Assembly: GCA_902806565.1 (NCBI GenBank)
Contig: CADCXA010000008.1
Span: forward strand, 248,001 to 312,000
Reading direction: 5' to 3'
Source of the DNA: Hypoxylon rubiginosum
Lineage: Eukaryota > Ascomycota > Sordariomycetes > Xylariales > Hypoxylaceae
Length of the DNA: 64,000 nt
The notes beneath the pieces are model-generated. The model saw only the letters and a list, made by a program, of their open reading frames with translations, ran no database searches and was not told the origin of the DNA. Position numbers and translations under genes: made by a program. Positions 24,211 through 36,700 of the stretch are shown piece by piece. How positions within the stretch are numbered: position 1 is the stretch's first letter; every line of letters starts with the position of its first letter.

Positions 24211-25200
24211 GCGGCTATGTGTGTGGTCTTTGGGAGGAACTCACGCTTCCCTTACACCCCCTCCCACCCCCCTGAAATCCCTCAGGCCTCAGCCGTGTAA
24301 TGGATATGTAAGACATTGCTTATGCTGGCCGGTTGCCAACGTCGGACGACTCGGGTATACCTTTTGTATTACGTAGTGATTGGCTTTCTGCGGAGTTTTT
24401 TCTTTTTCACGTATTCCCCTAGACATACAGGAGATATTTAAAACACGCACACGCAGCACGCAAGGCAAAGGGGGGATGAACTAGGGAGGCGTAGGTCGGT
24501 GAAAACGCCCAGTGCAGCATCGTTAACAGGGCGAGGCATCGCAAAGGCGTACATGCAGACATATGCCCGTCGGAAATTGAATGGATTCTTATTTTGGGGC
24601 GAATTAGGCTTCACTCTTCTTACCGAGCCCCCAGTCGTAGTTTAGGACTAGCTACAGGCTGAGACTAGGCATGCGTGCATAGAGCGCCAGGCGACTGAAA
24701 CGTGTTTGTATCTTTACCAAAGGCGTCGAGCTTTATTCTATCTTCTTAATATCGGATATACGTTAGAACAGTTCGCCTGCTTACCATGTGAGATTTGTAG
24801 TGGCTTATGGATGTTAATTGAGGCTGACGTATAGTGTCTCCTATTTTCTAACCGGAGCCTAAGGAGCAACAAATTAGATTTAAGATCGTCATATTTATTC
24901 ACGAAATGAAACACAGGGCACAGCGATCTAGTCGAATTAGTCTCATCTACCTGTCCTATGAACATGACTAAGTCACATTCGACAAGAGAAATTGTCAAGT
25001 AGACAAACGCGAGCCAGCTTGGCTCATACAGGTAAGATCAAGAGTTGATCAGGGCCATTGCAACCAGCAACAAATCATCATCCGATCGTCCTCCGCAACC
25101 GCGCAGGGACGTGTTTGGGTATCTTAAGAATCAAGAAAAAGGAAGAAGAAACTCCACAGGAGATGTGTGTATGGTACGCGTTCGCACCCTACGCCACCTT
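24211..25200. other. Convergent spacer, no gene seen
   Basis: A 990-bp region lies between the deubiquitinase 3' end and the 3' end of the minus-strand Cys-rich protein. Short frames have no recognisable content. It presumably holds two 3' untranslated regions. Confidence 0.5.
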
Positions 25201-26141
25201 CTACCACGTCTCGAGGCTCTCCGACAGGTCCTCCTCCTCAGGCTCCGCCGCGGCCGCGCTCTTGAAGCCGTAAGGGTTGGTAACCTTCTCGTCGAGGCCC
25301 TGGCCCGCCGCGGACTTGCCGCGTCGAAGTCGGTGGTGGGCGCCGCCGCGCTTGGCGAGGAAGGCGAACTCGCTCTCCTGCGCCGCTTCCTCCTCCTCCG
25401 CCTTCTTCCTCGCCGCCATGGTGGCGGCTCTCTTGCCCAGCGGCTGTGACGGCTTCATCCACGTGTGCTCCAGCACGGCGAGGTCGGACTCGAAGGACTC
25501 GAGCAGCCCGAGCTTCCTCTTCGTGCCGCCTCGCGGCTTGGCGGGCGCCTCCTCGCTCTCTTCTTCTTCTTCGTCGGGCTGCGGTGTCGCGGCCACGCCG
25601 CCGCCGCGGTTGATGGCGGCGACGTAGTTGTAGGAGGTGAACTGAGTGGTGCTGGTGATAACTGTCATCTCATCGCTGTCCTTGTCCTCGGAAACCGTCG
25701 TCACCTCCTCCGCATCGCCGTCCACATCTACTTCTGCCTCCTCGTCGGATCCTAGGGTTGCAAGTACTGCCGCTGCCTCTGCTTCCTCCTCCTTGATCTG
25801 CGCGCAGCTGTAGCACCAGGAAGAGAGGTTGGTACCTCGCTGCTGGAACTCGCCGACCGCCTGGACGCCGGTCGAGCAGCGGCCGAGGCCGCGGGGGCGG
25901 GTGTGCATGGCCTCGAGGCACTATAAGAATAGGAGTCAGTAATTGCTTGTGTGGGAAGGGGGTTGGCTCATTTGTTGCATGTCTTGGAAGTGATTACCCC
26001 CCAAGCGAGTAGAAATGGTACTAGAAAGGGGGGAAAGGAACTCTGGATGTCACATACGTAGCGGTTGCGGTGCTTGCTACCAACGACGGCCGAGCAGGCC
26101 GGGGTTCGGCAGAGAGTCGTGTAGGTCCACTGCTTGCACAT
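25201..26141 (-). CDS. Uncharacterised Cys-rich/acidic protein (putative zinc-binding N terminus)
   Basis: I do not recognise this family. The model has two exons, complement of 26058-26141 and 25201-25920, with a 137-nt intron (25921-26057), giving 267 residues. Joining them assembles a Cys/His cluster at residues 2, 11, 16, 29, 43, 64 and 67 (His 24 and 34), ending in a WCYSC motif. That spacing suggests metal binding but matches no named zinc finger I know. The rest is low complexity: acidic stretches near 70-95, 135-145 and the C terminus, a basic TKRK patch, an Ala/Glu/Lys-rich helix, and NPYGF near the end. It resembles small conserved fungal hypotheticals that may act in the nucleus; that is inference. 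The second exon is very GC-rich. The first exon rests on frame continuity and Cys spacing only. Confidence 0.65.
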
Positions 26142-27875
26142 AGTGGAGGACTTGGGTCAGGTGCTTGTCTGTGGTGGATGGGAAATGTCGAGGAAGATGT
26201 GTGAAAAGACGAGGATTATTATGGGAGAGAAAAAAACTCCAACGACGTGACGACAAAGCTTGTTGTCCTAAAAAGTGTCTCTTAGAAGACGAGGACGAAA
26301 AACTTCGCCTAGCTCTTAGGTGTGTGTTGCCAGAATGTTGTATCAATCAGGTTGAGAAGAAGTTGGTGTTTCTGTTTGGCAAGGTATTGTTATGTAGACC
26401 AGCGGAGAACTCTTCGACTTGGGCTTCACGATTGACGAACTGGTTGACGGCCTTTTGTATTTACCTGAGGACTACGCAGCCGCTCCCTTTGCCGCATATA
26501 ACTGGCTGTGTACCGAAAAGGCACACAGACCGCCTGGCCGCCGAGAGATTGGTGCCATCACGATATATTTCGGGGCAGGAGCATTCTGCGCCGAGATATC
26601 TTGTGCTGTACCTTAGGTCGATATCTTGCCCCTCCGCCAGTAATACGACTGCTCCGGAGAATGAGCATGGTTACCGCCAGCATCGTCAAGGGACCGCCAA
26701 CATAATATCCCATTATATATATCCAACCTTAGGTGGACAATAGTACTAAGCAACTCCATTGTTTATTGTCGTCTAGTGTTCTATTGTTAACTCTTAACGA
26801 GCGTATGTGTCATTCCATTCTATAGAAATAGTTAGTAGGAGCACCGATAACAGTGGGTAGATAGACAAAGGCATATAGTCTCCCTTGAATTAGTACATCA
26901 AAAGGCTTACATATGACCATTTCATATACCCCGGAGCTTTAGCACGATATGACCAGCCAAATACTATTCAAGGGGGAAGACCAGGCAGCGGAAAGCCAGT
27001 TCTTATAGACGCCGCGGATATCGGCGTTAATACTTCAGCAATACCTTTCCTACCGTGGTTTGCCCTTTCTTCAATAGTCGTTTAAACACAATAGAAAAGT
27101 CCGTAGAAGGGTTTCTTCGTTCTATATCGTACCAATTCGTCTAGGACGCGAGAAGCTACTGTGCTGGTTGACGGTTGACGTTGACGTTGTTAAAGGCCTG
27201 CTTACTTAATCATTATTTAGACACATAGTCCCAGTAGCTGCATATTACGTATCCCTTGACGGGTTGTTAAGAATTAAGAAGTAAATGATGTCATCACCAA
27301 GTCACAAGCTATCCCTCCTTTCACCAATGAATATCATTGTATTTCATAGCTCATTCATCTATAGTATATGTCCGAAGTTTGACTAGGTTGTCAAGCAGTG
27401 GTTACGTTCGGCTACTCGCGTTTAAATTCCGTCACATAGATTGAGCCAAGCCAAGCTCATTGTCGTACCCGCCAGTTCGGATTCAGGAATGGGAATATCT
27501 AAAGTATAAGGCCAAGCTACTATCCAGCCATACAGAACATACAGAATACTACCCAGCAGGTGTTCGATGCAGGATCGTCACATTTAGCATACCATCCGTC
27601 ATAATCCTACCCTTGACCTGGATATACCTAGATATAGAGACTACTAAGTGGACTAAGTCCTACCTAGCTCTACTGCTTACCTACCTACACTTACGCTGTA
27701 GCCTGTGTGTCGGTACCCAAGACATTCTCCACATCCTCTTCTGGCGACCTATTATTTGTAAGCCCTCGTCACAAGTCTCGGAGTCCGAGTCGTGATGAAT
27801 GAGGGGCTCGGGTGCTTGGTATAATACAGTACCTATTCTCCAACAGTACCATATAAACCAAAAGTTGGAGCACCC
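26142..27875. promoter_or_regulatory. Divergent intergenic region, Cys-rich gene (-) / AflY-like gene (+)
   Basis: A 1.73-kb spacer lies between two genes transcribed apart, so it should hold both promoters. A 192-codon frame at 26165-26743 (+) looks non-coding (no recognisable motif, antisense to the leader of the Cys-rich gene). CCTACCTA-type words occur around 27600-27700. No RNA gene is seen. Confidence 0.45.
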
Positions 27876-29707
27876 ATGAAACTTCTCACTCTTCCCCTGC
27901 GGCTTGTACAAAGCAGTCCCAGATTCAACAAGCCTTCGATATATAGAACCTTAGCGAGCATGGCGACTGCGCATACGATACAGATCACGCCGGACAATAC
28001 CGGTCTCTGGCAAATTAGCCAGGATGAGTCCGCAGCGAAGAAAGCTACCGAGTTGTTACAGGAGGATCTTGAGGTACATCGAATCCTATACCAATGAGCG
28101 AGGCGAGTCGCTACTAATTAAACTTAAGAAACATCACGTGTACTTCAACCATGACGGATTTCATAACCAGTAAGCCCCTATCAAGAGACTTGATAGCCTT
28201 GGACCGGGATGCTAACCCCTTTCACAGCATAAGCCATCATATCCTGTCTCTGTACGGCACGGGTGCTTCCGCCGAGTATCTGAAGAGAGGGTACGCCGAG
28301 AATGCTTCGTATCAACGGCCGGCTTTGAAGACTCACCAGAAGGTAATCGACGAACTCAAGGACTGGGAGACAGCTAAGAAGCGTGTTGGTAAAGAACAGT
28401 AAGTTGAGCCTAGAGAACAGAATATTGAAGGATTTTTTCCCCAGATATTTATCTACAGCGACTAATCTCATCATTGAAGATACTACCCTGACTTTCTTGC
28501 CTTTTTCCAAAGCGAGATCGATAGGCTAGGCTGGGAAAAGACGTTGTATGAATACATGTTCAAGGGCGATGAGAGAAGCGAGGACATGCTCATCCGAATG
28601 CTTGCCGGTGAGTCCCTATATAGTTTTTAGTAGATGAAATTTACATACTGACACTCTAATAAGGGTTCCTCCATCCCCTAATTCAATTGATGTACGGCGT
28701 GGAATGGAGACAGCCCGCCATGGTAGCCATGGGTCTGGCACAAGCAGCTATTCACCAAGACAACCTCAAAGGGTTCTTACTCGCGGCCGAGGAAGCCTCT
28801 AAATCGGTCTCAGCACCGATGCCTAGCATTGCGAGCCTACTCGAGGAGGTTCGCTCCAATGAGAAGCTTGCGACGTCTGCGCAGACGAAAGACAGCAATA
28901 AGATCCGCGACGGCGTCTTAGCCAGAGCATGGGACGAAACAATCGCGATAACGAGTCGCGTGAAAGTTAAGCCGGAGGAGTTGGACGAGAAGACAGCGGA
29001 GATGTACCACACGTCAATTTACGAAGGCTCATTGGCAGCTTTCCATCCAGGCAAGGAATCCAAGTTTGACTTCTTTCTCATGTGAGCCTAAAAATCTTTA
29101 ACCTAGCATTGAGAACATTCGCTCACCAGAACAGGCATCACATAAACGTTTGTCCCATATTCGTGGCTATCAATAGTCAGGACTGGATCCCTATGGAAAG
29201 CAAGGTGAGGCTCCTCGAGTGGAAAATACGATTGGACCTCGTCCAGTATGCGGCCAGAGCCTGTCCGCCTCTTCTGATCGACAATATTGCCTCCTATCTC
29301 CCAAAGGACAAGAAGTTAGGCCCAGCCAACGGTACGTGCAGTAAACCTACCACGCTTCACCGAACCACTTTGTCTCTTGCTAGGAATATATACCAACACA
29401 TACTAACGGGGCCGCAGAACAGTTGCCTCGCCTCTTCGTCCTCGAAGACGACGGCCACGCCATCAAGCTCTTCCGCGCCGTCGGCCTAGGCCGGAAGGTA
29501 TGCGAGAAGTACGGGGACAGGGACTGGCTGCTGATCAAGGGCGACATGTGGACCAGACTCGGCCACCTGGTGATCGATTCGGTCGAGTCGGGCGGGGCGC
29601 GCTGGGTCCGTGGCGCGGGAGAGCCTTCGGCGTGGAAGGACGTTCCGGACCGGCCGGAGGCCGACGGCGACGGCGTGTCGGATAAACTCCAGCAGGTGCA
29701 CTTATGA
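27876..29707 (+). CDS. Questin oxidase/AflY-like oxidoreductase (DUF4243 family)
   Basis: Predicted 480-residue protein from seven exons: 27876-28073, 28129-28169, 28228-28398, 28480-28607, 28664-29081, 29135-29331 and 29418-29707, all phases consistent. Recognisable stretches are FNHDGFHNHISHH, LYGTGA, an all-helical middle (FLHPLIQLMYGVEWRQP) and HHINVCPIF, as in AflY/HypA and questin oxidase (GedK) proteins. Family knowledge: members act in aflatoxin or geodin-type polyketide pathways, often as ring-opening Baeyer-Villiger-like oxidases, but many single-copy relatives have no known role. No polyketide synthase lies within this window. The first ATG (27876) adds a basic, hydroxylated leader that could target mitochondria; a second ATG at 27960 would give 452 residues without it. 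Confidence 0.88.
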
Positions 29708-30416
29708 GTTATGGGTTACCGCTGGCGGAGGAGTGGTGGTGAGAAGGCAGCTTGTACGCTATGGTCGTGTATGAATAATTTGTCTTAGGCCTACGGAGTG
29801 TGTACTCTAGGGAGTTATTCAGCTCGCCTTTTGAAGGTGGCTTTTGGATTCCGAAATAAAGCCTTTTAGGTACATCATTTTTACGCAGCTTGATTCTCCG
29901 CCACGGAGTCGCGACAATAATGTATCTACCGTCACCGACCTGGCAAGTTTAGAGGTAGTCGTGCAGACAAGGAGGCGGAATAATGGGTCCAGGGGTGTGA
30001 GAATTTTGGAAATTATCGTTGCTAGGAGGGAGCTGATTTGAGCACGGGACAGCCCGTCCGTGAGATATATAGGGGAAAACTATATACAGGGGTAATAGGC
30101 GTCAATCACGGTCAACTACGGTTAATGGTGACTCAATGTGTACGACGGTTTTTCGGTTGGCAAACGCAATGATATAGGAGATAACCTCGGGGTATATGTT
30201 GTAAGTATATCGAGGCCGTATGCCTCCTAAGACGCACGATAGCTTCGCCGCGCGTCTGACGTTAAAATGTTCGAGCTTACCACCAACAACCAACTCGAAA
30301 CCAGACCTTTTCTCTCTAAAAACATCCGTGCCTCCTATCTGGTTAATAATCAGTATCAAAAACGCCCAAAGCCATAGTCTATCATCCGTCAATATCACCG
30401 GCTAAAGTAGACAGAC
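29708..30416. other. Convergent spacer, no gene seen
   Basis: A 709-bp region lies between the 3' ends of the AflY-like gene (+) and the asparaginase gene (-). No coding or RNA feature is recognisable; two 3' untranslated regions are expected. Confidence 0.5.
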
Positions 30417-32339
30417 CTACGTAGCACTCTTCCCCGCCGCCGCCGCCGCCTCCCCGTCCCAGAGCATGGCGCCCGCGTCCCGCAGCAGGGCCACGCACCC
30501 GGCGTTCCCCGTCTTCTGCGCGAGGAACAGCGGCGTGTTGTCGGCGCGGTTGCGCGCGTGCACGCTGGCCCCGCGCACCAGCAGCTCCTTCAGCACCGCC
30601 ACCTCGGGCCCGACCGCCGCCAGGTGCACCAGCGTGTTGCCCATGTAGTCCGTGCGCTGTAGCAGGCCCCCGTCGTCGCTCCCCAGCAGCTCCAGCACCG
30701 CCGGCAGGTTGCCCGCCGCGATCGCCCAGCCCGCCGTCGTGAACGCGGACTCGGCCGGCGTGAGCCGACCGCTTCTCGATACTGTCGATTCCGAGTCCGA
30801 GTCGTCGCCGGGGTCCCGCGTCGGGTGGCAGAAGGACGGCGTGGCGAGCTCCGTCAGCTCGCCGCGCAGCGACCGGCCCATGCGCGCGGCGACGTCGGCG
30901 GCGGTGGCGAGGTCCGGTAAGGCGAGCAGGTACGACAGCTTGGTGAGGGCGGCCTCGGACGTCAGGTCGTGGCCGAAGACGACGCCGGCGCGGCCGAGGG
31001 CGAACCCGGGCGCGTACAGGGGCGACACGAAGCCGTTGGTGCACTGGCTGACGTTGACGATGACGACGCCGCGCTCGACGGCCGACGCGATGACTTTTGT
31101 TAGGCTGCCGTCGACGCCCGCCGGCGCGTTGCCCATGCCGAAGGTCTCTAGGATTAAACCCTTGAGGCCGGGCACGCGCAGTACCGAGTCCACCATCTCG
31201 GGCTTGATTCCCGGGAAGATGCGGACGCAGGCGACGTGTGCGGTATCGAGCTGGGAGGCTATGCGGAACTGGGCGATCTTGGTGGGGCGCCGGACCAGCG
31301 ACCAGTCGACGTCGACTCCCAGGCTGGTGACCTTGGCCAGGGGCTCGCAGTTGGGGCTCGCGAAGGCCTCGAAAGAGGATGCCGATACCTTGGTCGTGCG
31401 GTTGCCCCGGAACAGCGTATGATGGAAAAACAGGCACACCTCCGGGATCACGAAGGTGCCCGCGATGATGAGGGAGCCTAGCAGGTTGTCGACGGCGTCC
31501 GACTGCAGCGCGAAGATGGACGCTTGCGAGCCGGTTAGAATAACAGGCTTTCCTAGATCTTCCTAAAGGTCCGTTAGTACGGTTCCGTCCTGTATAGGCA
31601 ACACGATGTACACACCATCATGAAAGACAAGGCCGAGGCCGAATAAGAGAGAGAGTCCGTTCCATGAAGCACCACGAAGCCGTCAAATAGGTGGTAATTC
31701 GCCTTGATCGTACTTGCGATCTGGGTCCAGCCGGCACTACTTATACTAGAAGAGTCGAGCAGCGGTGAGAATTCGAGGGCGCCGTACCGGATGTGCCGCG
31801 AGTACGAGCTCGGCGGCGTCCGTAGGCTGTTGATGGTGACCTTCGCTCCATCCTTCACCGCGCTTATCGGGACTGTAGTAAGTTAGTTCATTTTGTTCTC
31901 TTGCCATGGTCTGAAGATGAAGAGCTATGAAATCGACATAAGCTGAAAACTGCAATCTTAGGAGAAGGTCCCTGAAAGAGCCTAGGGGCCAAATAAACCC
32001 CCATCCCATCCCTCCAGATCGTTTCTATTCCAGTATACTAGACACTACCCTCCCCCCATATATACTTTGTCTACTCTAGTAGACCCAACATCATAAGTCT
32101 ACCCACCAGCCGAAGCAAACAGAGACACGCTATGACGAGATATTTCACATACCTCTTTCAGTCATATCGTTAAACGACGGCCGCGGTGCCATCGCGTGTT
32201 CCAGGAACCCGTCGACAGGCACGAGCCCGCCGGCCGACGGCTGCATGCAGATGGTGCCTCCGGTGATGATAATAAGTACCCTTGATTCGGGATACGTGGA
32301 TTCGGCATTGCCGTTTAGGACAGCTGTAAACGCCCCCAT
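30417..32339 (-). CDS. L-asparaginase (type I-like) with C-terminal ankyrin repeats
   Basis: Predicted 529-residue protein from three exons: complement of 32153-32339, 31616-31872 and 30417-31562, with introns of 280 and 53 nt. The asparaginase fold has both Thr motifs: TGGTI (Thr near residue 29) and HGTDSLSY (Thr-Asp near 134-135), then KPVILTGSQ and a C-terminal subdomain (KGLILETFGMGNAP; SQCTNGFV). From about residue 400 there are two to three ankyrin-like repeats (NTLVHLAAVG; ADNTPLFLAQKTG). This is the layout of human ASPG / 60-kDa lysophospholipase and cytosolic fungal asparaginases. Family knowledge: it hydrolyses L-asparagine to aspartate and ammonia, probably in the cytosol since no signal peptide is seen. 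The ATG at 32339 is the first in frame. The last exon is very GC-rich. Intron 1 is unusually long for this window, so a missed small exon there is possible. Confidence 0.9.
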
Positions 32340-33793
32340 CTTTGTGATCGAAAATCCTAGTCTCTTTTTTTGACCAGTCCACAAGTATTAGCAGCAGTAA
32401 CAGCAGTACTCGCTGCTTATATATGCCCCTAAGAGCACGATACATGTAGTGTCCTGATGGATGTATGCCTTGCCAGGAGACAAATATCTTAAGCCTTGTG
32501 TAAGTTAGGTATCCAAGTTATAGCGTCCTAAGTCAGCCAAACAAACCAGCTTGACTGTCTCCTTGATCTTTCACGGACCCGTCGGACGGACCCTGACGAC
32601 TAAATACCAGTGCCGGCGCTACGTAAATACGGGTCTATCGGAAGAAGGGTACCCACGGCGCAAAAGTTGGTATAAAGCGTATAAGCCGCAAGTCGTACAA
32701 CGATAACAACGACGGTTAAGTTTGTCCAAGATATTTCGATTAGAAGAAGGATTCTTCTCCTCGCAAAGTTTTATATTGCATGACTAATAACAAGTCTCCG
32801 ATCGACTTATATAAGACGAAAGAAGACGAGAAAAAAAAACTAGGGGTAGGAAGGTAGAAATTCGTAATGGCAATGCCGCTTTACGTCAAAGAAAGAAAAC
32901 CTGTCGCCTATGTTCGCTAGAACTAAAGGGGGAGACAGACTCCACATGAGAGACGAACTAGAGAAAAAAAAAAGAGATCGGGAAAACTTAGAAAAATCCA
33001 TGGGTGAGATTAAACCTGCTTAGAGTTACACGCGTGTTAGAGCCCGAGAATTTTTGCCATTTCTATGTTGCGCGGTGTGCGGCTTATCTATCCGTGTCTA
33101 GAACCGAGATGTTTGTTAGTAAAAAAAGGTGAGAGAAATATACGATTAATATCAAGCCCCCCTGAGAAAAAAAGACATCTCGATAAGGCCAATCAGACCG
33201 AGGTCCGATGACGGAAGACCGCCGAGCAAGCCAAATGCTAGATAGGTGATATTCTTGTCAGCTTCATCTGGTATACACATGCAAAATTCATGCGGCTTGG
33301 AATTCTAAATGAACCGTCTTCATGAGCCATTACTTATTTTCAATTCTCTATGGCAATAGTTTATCATCATCGCTTCTCATGGACAAGGGACAAGACTCTC
33401 TCAGAACCCAGTATCTAACCAGGTATCGTCAGACGCATCCGTACCATCTCCGGATTCGCCAAATTTTGTCATACCAGGCAGAGCATCATATTTAGCACCG
33501 CTTGACTTCTAACCCGTTTCGCTTCATAGCACCGCCATTCTCCCAGAGACCAGAAAACCCATCCGTTTTCTACTTTCTAGTCTATCATCAAGTCAGGTCT
33601 GGCGCTGCGCTGTCCTCTATCTATTAAACGGGCTGGCTTTTGCTCCGGTGTTCCTTCTTCGTAGTCCTCTCGCGTATGAGTTTCGTGCTCGTTTCTGCAT
33701 CGTACCCGATGACCCCCACGAGATATTGAAGCCTAGAGTTACCGTTAGCGACCCCTTTCAACATACATTTAGTATATATTATAAAAAAAAAAC
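32340..33793. other. Spacer upstream of asparaginase, no gene seen
   Basis: A 1454-bp AT-rich spacer lies between the asparaginase start and the 3' end of the 5-phosphatase gene, both on the minus strand. It has several A runs (about 32831-32839, 32966-32974, 33782-33791). It should hold the asparaginase promoter. No conserved frame is seen. Confidence 0.5.
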
Positions 33794-36700
33794 TCACTTC
33801 TCCTCGTTTGCCTCCTCCTCCCTGAGGTTTTCGAAGCGTTGCTGGCAGTCCGCCCAAGCCAGCGTCCGCTTCTTCGGCGAGATGGACTTGACAGTAAACT
33901 TGAACCGGCCGCTCACGGGTCGGTGGTCCGATACCCGTACTTCGTGCCGCCGGTACTCAAGCTGCTGAATCCTGCCGAAACCTCGGTGAAGGAGGCGGTC
34001 GCACCACGCCGGCGATCGCTTCTTCTCGCTCGTGTCGTAGTTATCCGTTCCCGGATCGTACTTGTACGTCGGCGGGAATTCGATCGGCGACTCGTCAAAA
34101 GCCCGGAGCTTAAATGCCGGGTTTCGTCGACGGGCAACCAGGAGCTGGTCCCGTTCTAGGAGCTTGGCGAGGTTGTTTTGTTTCACCGCGATCACGACCG
34201 TATCTCGTGACATCGTATCGATACGGTAGTTGAGATCACCATTGAGCAAACATAGCTCGTGGTCGAGGACCATGGTACCGTCTCCGCCTCCGACATAGCT
34301 GTCAATACGAACGCTGGGATCACGCTCCACGGGTAGCACAGAGCTCTCCATGATTGCAGCAATATCATTGTGCCGTTGATTCGCTCCAGATTGTCCAGCG
34401 GCGAGATGGCAATTAATAAAGCAGAGGGAAGTGTCGTCTATCATGAAACGCACGATAATGGCACCCTTGTTTCCGTGCAAACCTCCCATGCCACGTTTAA
34501 TCTCAGCGCTATTGATATGTCGTATGCGAGTATGGACGGTTGATTTCACAAATATACAGGTGAAAAGACCCACCAACGTCGCTGTGTGCAGTAGATGATA
34601 GAGGTGATCGGCGGGCATATAGTCGTCTAGACACCTGACCAGAAAGTCCCTCCAGTCTCGGTACTGGTGACTCATCTTCTCTTGGTCTGACGCGTCCTTC
34701 TTTTTCGGTTTGAACAGCCGTTTCGCAGTAGCGGTTTTATCCTCTAGATCCACCAACTCTTGGAATCCAAAAATGAGAATATCCGGGGAGTCGCTTGACC
34801 GCAACAAATTCTGCATAAACATAGCATCAGACTCGGAATATCGTAGGCTATTGGGCGTCGAGGCTCCGGCATTCCACGTCATTGCCATAAGTTTGAGGTC
34901 TTCAAATTTGCAATATTGCGTATCGAGCGATTTCATCTCGTTTTCCAGGAAGTCGTCTTGTAATAACCCGTCCCAAGACTTTATCGTGTTGTCCGCTCCG
35001 AGGGAGACCACTTGGGAGCGATCCAGCTTATAAAAGCTCGCAGGATCGGCGATAATTTTGACAACCGGATTACCGTGAGCTTGCCAATCCTTCTTGATAA
35101 CCCAGGGCGACTCTGTAACATCGTATACACAAATCTTCCCGGTGTTAAATGCTGCCCATATATAATTTCCCACTCCAGCTAGGGAATTAATCTTGTACGA
35201 GCTCACGTTGAGGACACTTAGACATGTGCAGTCCTTTTGAGAATAGATGCTGACTTTGCCGTCGTTATGACCGAAGAAGATTTTACCAGGCTGTGACTTG
35301 ATGAGAGCGCCGGATGTCACTTCACCAGCTCCCTCTGTCACTAGTGGTCTCATAAGAACCTGCAACTGATTCCGGCCACTAGCAGTAGGTGTGAAGATAC
35401 GGATTTCCTTGCCTGTCGCATGCCATAGTTCCTCGCCGACGATCATGGAAAACGTATGTCCTTTTGGCAACCTGTAGGTTTGATGGGGGTTGAGACCCAA
35501 GTTCGGAACCCCTTCACTATCCGGTCCCCAGACATGTAATGTTCCTCCCTCGTCTAATGTCCACATCTCGTTGATATGCCTGAAAATCTTGATTATCTCA
35601 TACCGACCATGGGCGTTCGTCTTGTTGCCAATTATATTTTGACTTATAACGTCGGCTTCTATGACCTCGCCAATGTTGTTCCCGATCCAGAGCCGAGTTC
35701 CTTCATCCTGAACATCTACGGTCGGCTTGAACGATACGGCAGTTGCCTTGATCCCTTCTCCGTGGGCGAAGCTCATAACTTGCTCACCGTCAAGAAGGCT
35801 CCAGACTCGCGTGAGATGGCCTGTAGTACAGGCGTATTGTCCACAAACGTCGAATATCCTCGTATCGTACTTGGTAGGGATCTCGTGGACACCTTGTTTT
35901 ATAAAAGGCGGACGACGATTGACCCTTGTCGCGTCGGGAAACTGACTTACTACCTGGGTATGACCGGTAGAAGTCGATACTGGAGAGTCGGAATGGAGGT
36001 TATCAGTATTGGCTGGGCCTGGTTTCCATATAGGCTCCTGGAACTCGATTGGAGCCCTGTCAGAACCTGCATCAATTGTCATGGATCTTCCGTGATTCCG
36101 TGTCGGAGGAGGAGCGAACTGTGTGGTCGGTGTAGAAACAACACGTTTTGGCTGGGCAGATGAGGGACTCTCCGTGACCACAATAGCGGTTGACACAGCA
36201 GGCCTCGGAGGTCGAGGCGGTGGTTTCATGGTATTGTTCGCCGGGATCCGGGGAGGTGCTGGATCTGTGATTGTCTGTGGTCGTACCGGAAGATTTGGCC
36301 GGTCCTCCACGGATTGAGGTATAATAGGTATTCTAGCAATTCCATTGGCCTCGTGATCTCGCCGTATACTTGCAATCGTGTGGTGGACGGGAGGGGGTTC
36401 AAAGCCCGTTGGTAAAGCATTGGTTCTCGGTGCTGTCTTTTGAGGTGTCGACCGCGCTGGCCGGCTTGGAAGCACGGGCGGCTCGTCATTGTCGAGACTG
36501 CTACCACTAGTGGGAGGGCTGTTGAATGGTGAACGCTGCTCGGCGATCTGAGGAGACAATTCCAACTTGGGAGCGTTTTCTATTAACCTGGATAGTCGGT
36601 TGGCCGGTTTCTCGCCGCGGTTTATAGGCGGAGGAATAGGCGGCGATGCCCTAGCCTCGCGCTCTCTTCTCAGCTCAGCAGATCTTCGCGGCGGAGGTGG

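Noticed and set aside
26165..26743. 192-codon plus-strand frame in the divergent spacer
   Set aside because: It overlaps the leader of the Cys-rich gene, has no recognisable motif and no upstream evidence for a gene.
30652..31422. 256-codon plus-strand frame opposite the asparaginase gene
   Set aside because: It is antisense to a clearly conserved exon. GC-rich codons leave complementary frames open, and the product has no recognisable motif.
27876..32339. Secondary-metabolite cluster around the AflY-like gene
   Set aside because: Neighbours are a Cys-rich hypothetical, asparaginase and a 5-phosphatase. No PKS, NRPS, terpene synthase, P450 or pathway regulator is present.
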